DNA of 10,608 bases from an uncultured Pseudomonadota bacterium (GTDB lineage Bacteria > Pseudomonadota > Alphaproteobacteria > RF32 > CAG-239). The notes under the pieces are model-generated. The model was not told the origin of the DNA. It worked only from the letters and a program-made list of their open reading frames with translations, and did no database searches. This document shows positions 6,130-10,608 of the stretch, piece by piece; position 1 is the first letter of the stretch; every line of letters starts with the position of its first letter. Made by a program: the position numbers and the translations under genes. The DNA lies in assembly GCA_902495305.1 (NCBI GenBank), contig CABUWG010000053.1, positions 1 through 10,608 on the forward strand. Direction: 5' to 3'.

Positions 6130-7685
6130 TGATAACTCCATACTTCCGAAACATTTTCTCCGCCTTTTTTCAAGACAATCCGCAGTTCGGAAGTCTTGCC
6201 GTCAGGCTTAAAATCAACATAAGCGGTCAGGCCTTTGGTCAGCGGGTTCAGCATCAGATGCGAACCGGCAATCTTTCCTTCGCTGGCAGACGCGTCAATG
6301 CTGATCTCATTATTGTTAAAAGCTTTGGTAACGGCAGCCGACGGCGCAAAATCAACCACAAACTTGCGCTTTTCCGTTTCCAGCATGCCGGAAACCCCGC
6401 CAATACCGGTACGCGTTGCCGTTACGGCAACAGGTTTGTCTTTGCCCAGAGAAATCTGTGAGCCCCAAATAAGACGATATTGAAAGTAGTATTCTTTGCC
6501 GGGAACAGCTTTTTTCTTCGGAACCCAATAAGCGACAATATTGTCATGAATCTCTTGCACGGACGGAATCTCCACCAGCTCGACCCAGCCCTTGCCCCAG
6601 TCGCTGATTGGCTCGACCCAGGCACTCGGACGCTGCTCGTACATCGCCTCAAAATCCTGATAATGTTCGGGATCCGTATCCCTCTGCATCAGGCCGAAAC
6701 CCTTGGGATTGTTGTCTTCAAAGGCTGAAATCCTCAAATATTTCGAATTGTCAAGCGGCCGCCAGAGCCATTCGCCGTTATTGTTGTGAACCAACAGGCC
6801 GTCGCTGTCATGAACTTCCGGACGATGGTCGTCAAAACGGTTTTTGGTGTTTTCGCCAAACAAAAACATAGAAGTCAGCGGCGCAATCCCGAGCTTGTTA
6901 ATCTCCTTGCGCGGAAAAAGCTTGGCCTGAACTTCCATGACGGTTTCAGCCCCCGGCGTAATGGCGAAACTGTAAGCGCCGGCCACGCTCGGACTGTCCA
7001 GCAGGGCATAGACGATGACGGATTGCGATTTGCGTGTCGGCTTTTCCAGCCAGAATTCTTTAAAAACCGGAAATTCCTCACCGGTCTGAACGGCCGTATC
7101 AATTGCCAAACCGCGCGCCGAAAGGCCGTATTTGTTGCCTTTGCCGAGAGCCCGAAAATAACTGGCGCCCAGAAAAGATACAAGTTCGTCAAAATAACGG
7201 GCGGTATTCAGCGGATTGTGCAGGCGAAAACCGGCATAACCGATGTTTTCAAGCTGCGACGCATCAAGCTTGTTGCGGCCGTAATCAAAGAATTGCGGAG
7301 AATATTTAATGGGGTGCGAACGGCCGTTAATAACCTCGTTGATCGGTACCGAAACATTAAAAAGGGAACCCAGATGAAAAAACTGCAGCTCAAAAGGCAG
7401 CCGCTGCCCGAACCACGGACCGTTATCGCGCACAAAACGAATGTCGCGATGTTGGTCATAATCCAGCTTTTTCACGCTGTCAGGAAGAGAAGTGCTGGGG
7501 GCGGCATAGGGCTGCGACGCCAGTTTTTGCGCCATGCTGCTGAGAACATCAAAATCAAAAATCTCGCCTTCGGCAATAGCCGGCAGATTCTCTGCGGCCT
7601 GATTCTTTACATAAAACATTCGTCCGGCCCAGACAATAGCGGCAATCACCGCCAGGGCCAGCAAATTCTTCAGGAATTTTACCAT
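6117..7685 (-). CDS. opgG: Periplasmic glucans biosynthesis protein OpgG (MdoG)
   Basis: OpgG is a periplasmic protein required, with OpgH, to make osmoregulated periplasmic glucans. The OpgG/OpgD family has been linked to beta-1,2-glucan processing (family GH186, from memory). The product has 522 residues, close to E. coli OpgG (about 511). A short positive start (MVKFLKNL) and a hydrophobic segment (about 8-26) form a Sec signal or an uncleaved anchor; no clear A-x-A site is seen. The body carries family hallmarks: FDFDVL (43-48), FFHLGSLF (102-109), YFRALGKGNKYGLSARGLAI (176-195), TSMFLFGEN (271-279), RPEVHDSDGL (288-297), NGEWLWRPL (303-311) and WVEPISDWGKGWVELVEIP (356-374). The ATG at 7685 is chosen because AAGGAGAG lies just upstream. 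A GTG eight codons earlier (7709) would fall almost at the predicted transcription start. It is first in the opgG-orf-opgH operon and diverges from mscL. OpgD is an alternative name, but there is no twin-arginine signal and opgH is adjacent. Confidence 0.92.
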   Translation of the reverse strand: MVKFLKNLLALAVIAAIVWAGRMFYVKNQAAENLPAIAEGEIFDFDVLSSMAQKLASQPYAAPSTSLPDSVKKLDYDQHRDIRFVRDNGPWFGQRLPFELQFFHLGSLFNVSVPINEVINGRSHPIKYSPQFFDYGRNKLDASQLENIGYAGFRLHNPLNTARYFDELVSFLGASYFRALGKGNKYGLSARGLAIDTAVQTGEEFPVFKEFWLEKPTRKSQSVIVYALLDSPSVAGAYSFAITPGAETVMEVQAKLFPRKEINKLGIAPLTSMFLFGENTKNRFDDHRPEVHDSDGLLVHNNNGEWLWRPLDNSKYLRISAFEDNNPKGFGLMQRDTDPEHYQDFEAMYEQRPSAWVEPISDWGKGWVELVEIPSVQEIHDNIVAYWVPKKKAVPGKEYYFQYRLIWGSQISLGKDKPVAVTATRTGIGGVSGMLETEKRKFVVDFAPSAAVTKAFNNNEISIDASASEGKIAGSHLMLNPLTKGLTAYVDFKPDGKTSELRIVLKKGGENVSEVWSYQWLP

Positions 7686-7721
7686 TTTCTCTCCTTTATG
7701 ATTCTGCACATCGTTCTCACA

Positions 7722-7750
7722 AATACAAAGCAGTTTTGCTTAAAAGTCAA
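7722..7750 (-). promoter_or_regulatory. Predicted promoter of the opgG operon
   Basis: On the minus strand, TTGACT (7745-7750) and TGTATT (7722-7727) are separated by 17 bases. The predicted leader is about 30 bases before the ATG at 7685. Its -35 box lies in GTCAAGG (7746-7752), the inverted partner of CCTTGAC (7791-7797) in the mscL promoter. Confidence 0.5.
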
Positions 7751-7792
7751 GGGCAAAAGCGCCGATTTTTCACAAGGCCGTCCGGTTTGTCC

Positions 7793-7821
7793 TTGACAAG
7801 CCGATGCTAAGGTAATAAAAC
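7793..7821 (+). promoter_or_regulatory. Predicted promoter of mscL
   Basis: A perfect -35 TTGACA (7793-7798) lies 17 bases before TAAAAC (7816-7821, 4/6 to the -10 consensus). The leader would be about 34 bases before the ATG at 7862. Confidence 0.5.
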
Positions 7822-7861
7822 AGAAAAAACAAAATGATAACCAGCATGTGGGAAACAAAGA

Positions 7862-8344
7862 ATGTTTAAGAAACTGGCAAATGAATTTAAGACTTTCGCC
7901 ATGCGCGGAAACGTCATTGATATGGCCGTCGGTATCATTATCGGTGCGGCTTTTGGTAAAATTGTCGATTCTCTGGTCAAAGATATTATCATGCCGCCGA
8001 TAGGGCTTCTCCTCGGGAAGGTTGACTTTGCCAACTTGTTTGTTGTGTTGAAGGACGGGGCGACGCCTGCGCCTTATATATCGCTGGAAGCGGCGCAACA
8101 GGCCGGAGCCGTCACGCTGAATGTCGGTGTTTTTATCAATGTTGTTATCAGCTTTCTGATCGTTGCTTTTGCCGTGTTTATCCTGATTAAGGCAATCAAT
8201 GAATTGCAGGCTAAAATGGACCGTAAGGCAGAAGCCGAAGCTGCCAAAGCCGAGCCGACAACCAAAGAATGCCCGTATTGTTGTACGCAAATTCCGGTGC
8301 ATGCCACCCGCTGCCCGAATTGTACCTCAGAGTTAAAAAAGTAA
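7862..8344 (+). CDS. mscL: Large-conductance mechanosensitive channel MscL with C-terminal zinc ribbon
   Basis: MscL is an inner-membrane homopentamer that opens under membrane tension and vents solutes during sudden osmotic downshift. The N-terminal amphipathic helix (FKKLANEFKTFAMRGNVIDM, 2-21) leads into the glycine-rich pore helix (AVGIIIGAAFGKIVDSL, 22-38) and the IIMPPIG motif (42-48). The periplasmic loop is about 50-86, helix 2 about 87-113, and a cytoplasmic alanine/glutamate helix follows. E. coli MscL has 136 residues; this one has 160. The extra part is a C4 zinc-ribbon motif (C137, C140, C151, C154, with an additional C141), in CPYC and CPNC knuckles. Similar tails occur in other MscL proteins, and their role is not known to me. 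Ribosome binding is weak: GGGAA lies about 9 bases before the ATG. Placement opposite the glucan operon fits a shared response to low osmolarity. Confidence 0.93.
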   Translation: MFKKLANEFKTFAMRGNVIDMAVGIIIGAAFGKIVDSLVKDIIMPPIGLLLGKVDFANLFVVLKDGATPAPYISLEAAQQAGAVTLNVGVFINVVISFLIVAFAVFILIKAINELQAKMDRKAEAEAAKAEPTTKECPYCCTQIPVHATRCPNCTSELKK

Positions 8345-8370
8345 CAATCCCCGCTCTCTTTTTTATTTTT

Positions 8371-8411
8371 GTCATCCTGAACTCTTTTATTGTCATCCTG
8401 ACTCCTTCTTT
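8371..8411 (+). repeat. Two tandem partial ends of the 82-bp repeat
   Basis: GTCATCCTGA occurs at 8371 and 8392, and again at 8412 where full copy 2 begins, so the spacing is 21 and 20 bases. Another isolated end lies at 9362, 22 bases before full copy 3. These look like repeated or eroded left ends of the same element. Confidence 0.7.
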
Positions 8412-8493
8412 GTCATCCTGAGCGAAGCGAAGGATCCAGTCAGATAAATTAGCCTTATTAATTGACTGGATTCTTCGTTGCACTCAGAATGAC
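8412..8493 (+). repeat. 82-bp palindromic intergenic repeat, copy 2
   Basis: Same orientation and length as copies 1 and 3, and about three differences from copy 3. Two of these changes sit in the inner right arm (TTGACTGG instead of TCAACTGG) and improve pairing with CCAGTCA on the left. It lies between convergent mscL and the first cysteine-rich gene. Open frames crossing it on the minus strand are not genes. Confidence 0.85.
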
Positions 8494-8540
8494 AGTCCTT
8501 TTTCTTCAAAGCACATTCTCTCCCTACAAACTCTGCCTTT

Positions 8541-8567
8541 TTCCCTCTCTTTGCTAACGAGAGGGAA
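8541..8567. repeat. Hairpin downstream of the first cysteine-rich gene
   Basis: A perfect 9-bp stem (TTCCCTCTC at 8541-8549 with GAGAGGGAA at 8559-8567) has a 9-base loop. No U-run follows on either strand, so it is not a standard terminator. A similar CCCTCTCT hairpin occurs at 587-606, so this is probably another repeat type. Confidence 0.5.
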
Positions 8568-8581
8568 GACCCCGAGAATAA

Positions 8582-9295
8582 CTACCGGCACACTAAGCTG
8601 ACGTAGAGGCGGGTGGCGTCGCCGATGGGGCCGTGGCAATTCGCGGCGGTCGGGGAACCACCGGAAGCAATGCAACTAGCCTGCATATCATCACAAGTTA
8701 CACCCAATACTGCCATACATTCATTATAACAACTCTTTCCATATTTACTTTGACACGTGCTGTCATCAGAATGCGATGTACCATTATATCCACAGTAACC
8801 GCTCCCGCAGCAATTTCCTTCTTTCGGAGCAGGCCTCGGCATATCACAGGTGTGTTTGACGATAAGGGGAATGCCTTTAGTAGTTTCAACCACACCACAA
8901 TTTGTGGCATGAAAATATCCGCCGGAGGTTTGGCAACTTTCTTGTGAAATTTTACAATCAGGATAACCATCACTCTTACATTTATTATAACAACTCATTC
9001 CAAAAAGACTCTGGCAATAACTGTCATCACGATGTGATGTGCCGGTGTATTTGCATAAACTTTCATGTCCGCAACAATAATCTTCGTTCAAAGTAGGAGA
9101 AGCTGCGCAAGACCATAAAGTCGTGTCGAAAGGGCAGGCGACACCTTTGCCGTTGCATTGCGCTGCAGTATACTTGTACCCGAGTGAGGCACAATCTTTG
9201 GTTGGCACACATGCCGCCCAGACGTCCGCCGCCCCGCCGACAACCGTCCCCACGAGCGCAACCCCGGCAACACCAAATAACAATCCCGTTTTCAT
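8582..9295 (-). CDS. Exported cysteine-rich protein with two ten-cysteine modules (paralogue 1)
   Basis: The product has 237 residues. A Sec signal peptide (MKTGLLFGVAGVALVGTVVG, then GAADVWA) probably ends near residue 27, giving an extracytoplasmic protein. A short N-terminal domain with C29, C35, C47, C54 and C63 contains GVACPFD (51-57). Two modules follow (74-150 and 162-236), each with ten cysteines: CC-x(4,5)-C-x12-C-x7-C-x3-C-x7-C-x6-C-x11-C-x(15,16)-C. I know of no named domain with this pattern and give no function. Ten cysteines per module suggest five disulfides or metal binding. The ATG at 9295 is chosen because AGGAG lies eight bases upstream; an in-frame TTG eight codons earlier lies upstream of that site. 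The signal peptide, N-terminal domain and modules match the next gene upstream (9615-10469), so the pair arose by duplication. The residue before the putative mature cysteine does not fit a lipobox. Confidence 0.8.
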   Translation of the reverse strand: MKTGLLFGVAGVALVGTVVGGAADVWAACVPTKDCASLGYKYTAAQCNGKGVACPFDTTLWSCAASPTLNEDYCCGHESLCKYTGTSHRDDSYCQSLFGMSCYNKCKSDGYPDCKISQESCQTSGGYFHATNCGVVETTKGIPLIVKHTCDMPRPAPKEGNCCGSGYCGYNGTSHSDDSTCQSKYGKSCYNECMAVLGVTCDDMQASCIASGGSPTAANCHGPIGDATRLYVSLVCR

Positions 9296-9303
9296 CCGTC
9301 TAA

Positions 9304-9320
9304 CTCCTATAAAATCCAAC
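9304..9320 (-). promoter_or_regulatory. Ribosome binding site and conserved leader box of paralogue 1
   Basis: On the minus strand, GTTGGATTTTAT (9309-9320) is followed by AGGAG, eight bases before the ATG at 9295. The identical 12-base box stands before paralogue 2 (10483-10494). The AGGAG decides the start and rules out the TTG inside the box. Confidence 0.6.
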
Positions 9321-9383
9321 TTTTCTCTCTTCTTTTGTCATTGCCTGACTTTTTTTTTATTGTCATCCTGAGCCTCTTTCTTC

Positions 9384-9465
9384 GTCATCCTGAGCGAAGC
9401 GAAGGATCCAGTCAGACAAATTAGCCTTATTAATCAACTGGATTCTTCGTTGCACTCAGAATGAC
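9384..9465 (+). repeat. 82-bp palindromic intergenic repeat, copy 3
   Basis: A full-length copy between the two cysteine-rich genes, in the same orientation as copies 1 and 2. It is preceded by a partial end at 9362 and followed by the shared CAGTCCTTTTTCTT. Confidence 0.85.
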
Positions 9466-9503
9466 AGTCCTTTTTCTTTGTCACCCCAGGTTTTTCCTTT
9501 CTT

Positions 9504-9593
9504 GTCATTGCCGGACTTCGATCCGGCAATCCATCTCACAACCGGCACCCCGTCTGCTTCCTTATGGATTCTCGGGCCAAACCCGAGAATGAC
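9504..9593. repeat. REP-like double-hairpin element
   Basis: It begins GTCATT and ends AATGAC. Each half is a hairpin: ATTGCCGGA/TCCGGCAAT (9507-9515 with 9522-9530) and ATTCTCGGG/CCCGAGAAT (9568-9576 with 9582-9590). The two halves are inverted relative to each other and share AATCCAT. Elements of the form GTCATT-hairpin-AATCCA are common in proteobacterial intergenic DNA. It starts 22 bases past the stop of the upstream cysteine-rich gene, so it may protect or end that mRNA, though no U-run follows. Confidence 0.75.
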
Positions 9594-9614
9594 ATAAAAC
9601 GAACCCAAGAACGA

Positions 9615-10469
9615 CTACTGGCACGCGAACTTGGCGCTGACGCTGGCGTAGGGGTCGGAGACGCTGACGCAACCCCGGAAGTCCGGGGTACCGCCTTGTG
9701 CTCTGCAACTTGCCTGCATTGCATTACAATCAGGGTAACCAAAGAAACTTTTACATGCATTATAACAACTCATACCATAATGAGACTGGCAATTACTGTC
9801 ATAAGAACTTGATGTACCACTAAAATCGCAGTTGCTCACATACCCGCAGCAATCACCACTCGTCGGTACCATCTCGCATGTGAAGTAGGGATAGCCGATA
9901 ATGTAGTCGTAGTAGCCGCAAAACTGGAAGACCGGGGTACTATTTCCGGTGGCTATACAGCTTGCCTGCATATGATTACAATCAGGATACCCCATGGCTT
10001 TACACTTATCATAACAACTCATACCATAATGAGACTGGCAATCACTATCATAAAAACTTGACGTACCCCCGCTATAACTACAGTCGTTGATATACCCGCA
10101 ACAATGTCCTTCTTTCGGTACAGCCCTACACGTCCCATTCTGACATGTCTGTCCGCTTGTGCACGTACTTGATCCGCAGCTTTCATAATAAGTTACTCCG
10201 CTGCGGGTACAAGAGTTTGTTCCGACATTTTTACATTCTGCCTTACATGTTTCTGCAGTAACAGTAAATGCCACAGGATTGAAACAAAAATGCTTGTTAC
10301 TGTCGAACGGACAAGCCACGCTTCCGTTCGGGCATTCTGAGGCACAGTATTGATACCCCATATTTTCGCAATTAGGTGTAGTTATGCACGCCGCCCGCAC
10401 ATTGGCCGCCCCGCCAACAACACCAACTGCAATAACCCCTGCAACACCAAATAACAATCCTGTTTTCAT
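9615..10469 (-). CDS. Exported cysteine-rich protein with two ten-cysteine modules (paralogue 2)
   Basis: The product has 284 residues. Its signal peptide is almost the same as in paralogue 1 (MKTGLLFGVAGV, ending GGAANVRA near residue 26). An N-terminal domain with CPFD (53-56) is followed by a segment absent from paralogue 1 (about 65-118) with seven cysteines, ending in CTSGQTCQNGTC (103-114). Two ten-cysteine modules then follow (123-198 and 207-283) with the same spacing as in paralogue 1. They share GTSS, YDS, CQSHYGMSCY, GYPDCN and MQASC. The two modules of this protein resemble each other more than those of paralogue 1, which hints at recent internal duplication. The ATG at 10469 is supported by GGGAG seven bases upstream; an in-frame TTG eight codons earlier is unlikely. 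It is probably periplasmic or secreted. The function is unknown; an adhesin, a structural or envelope protein and a toxin-like disulfide protein cannot be separated from sequence alone. Confidence 0.8.
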   Translation of the reverse strand: MKTGLLFGVAGVIAVGVVGGAANVRAACITTPNCENMGYQYCASECPNGSVACPFDSNKHFCFNPVAFTVTAETCKAECKNVGTNSCTRSGVTYYESCGSSTCTSGQTCQNGTCRAVPKEGHCCGYINDCSYSGGTSSFYDSDCQSHYGMSCYDKCKAMGYPDCNHMQASCIATGNSTPVFQFCGYYDYIIGYPYFTCEMVPTSGDCCGYVSNCDFSGTSSSYDSNCQSHYGMSCYNACKSFFGYPDCNAMQASCRAQGGTPDFRGCVSVSDPYASVSAKFACQ

Positions 10470-10476
10470 ATTTTTT

Positions 10477-10494
10477 CTCCCAATAAAATCCAAC
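10477..10494 (-). promoter_or_regulatory. Ribosome binding site and conserved leader box of paralogue 2
   Basis: On the minus strand, GTTGGATTTTAT (10483-10494) is followed by TGGGAG, seven bases before the ATG at 10469. The box is identical to the one at 9309-9320, while the sequence further upstream differs. Confidence 0.6.
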
Positions 10495-10531
10495 CATTCT
10501 TCTACTCAATTTTTTTCTAACTCTCCCTATT

Positions 10532-10608
10532 CTTAGGCATCTAAGCGCGCTTTAGTTGCTAAACGCTTCCCTTGCTTGCTAAGATGTTCCAAAGAGCTTG
10601 CAGACAAA
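10532..10608 (-). repeat. Dispersed repeat, copy B (inverted copy of 648-723)
   Basis: Read on the minus strand it runs from TTTGTCTGCAAGCTCTTTGG to GATGCCTAAG, matching copy A with about a dozen differences and one single-base gap. It reaches the window edge. In copy A the next bases form the hairpin 622-651, so the same hairpin may continue outside. The upstream regulatory region of paralogue 2 may extend into it. Confidence 0.75.

Noticed and set aside
6786..7796. A 336-codon open frame antisense to opgG
   Set aside because: It is a shadow of a gene with clear OpgG motifs. It is very rich in arginine and has no membrane or catalytic pattern.
7679..8302. A 207-codon open frame antisense to mscL
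   Set aside because: mscL on the plus strand is unmistakable. The antisense product has no recognisable domain and an abnormal composition.
8211..8483. A 90-codon open frame on the minus strand with WILRFAQDDKE
   Set aside because: It is a translation of the 82-bp repeat and of the antisense strand of mscL.
413..9465. CRISPR array
   Set aside because: The three 82-bp repeats are far apart, palindromic and not separated by regular spacers, and no cas gene is present.
8582..10469. Lipoprotein signal on the cysteine-rich proteins (A-A-C at the end of the signal peptide)
   Set aside because: Position -3 is W in one and R in the other instead of L or a similar residue. Normal signal peptidase cleavage after A is more likely.
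10483..10520. TTGAGT-17-TTATTG as a promoter of paralogue 2
   Set aside because: It would place the transcription start on the ribosome binding site, leaving no usable leader.

Overview
The window looks like chromosomal DNA of a Gram-negative bacterium, most likely an uncultured, host-associated alphaproteobacterium. Gram-negative is well supported: there is a periplasmic glucan pathway (opgG/opgH) and there are secreted proteins with Sec signal peptides. The alphaproteobacterial assignment is inference. It rests on the short OpgH form, intergenic repeats of the GTCATCCTGAG...GGATCC type, and small cysteine-rich secreted proteins with a CPFD motif, which I associate with uncultured gut Alphaproteobacteria. 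No rRNA, tRNA or taxonomic marker gene is visible.

Layout. Positions 2-256 hold the C-terminal end of an unidentified gene, closed by a strong terminator. Positions 300-1130 are gene-free and packed with dispersed repeats, hairpins, a purine-rich stretch and an 11-G homopolymer. A YcaD-like major facilitator transporter (minus, 1133-2434) and a MutT-type Nudix hydrolase (plus, 2547-2939) diverge from back-to-back promoters. An AT-rich palindromic stretch then precedes an orphan 110-residue gene (3256-3588) that I would group with phage- or plasmid-associated proteins. A shared bidirectional terminator (3613-3642) separates it from the next operon.

The core is an osmoadaptation locus. opgG, an unknown 144-residue gene and opgH lie on the minus strand with overlapping or 2-base junctions. 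They diverge from mscL, the large-conductance mechanosensitive channel, which here carries a C-terminal zinc ribbon. OpgG and OpgH build osmoregulated periplasmic glucans, made at low osmolarity. MscL is the emergency valve for sudden osmotic downshift. The two promoters share an intergenic region in which the -35 boxes form an inverted repeat.

The right end (8345-10608) is accessory in character. Two tandem paralogous genes on the minus strand encode exported cysteine-rich proteins. Each contains two copies of a module with ten cysteines at nearly fixed spacing, and I cannot assign this module to a known family. The genes are separated and flanked by 82-bp palindromic repeats and a second REP-like element. 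The last 77 bases repeat, inverted, a stretch found at 648-723. The cysteine-rich pair is the best candidate for something undescribed.
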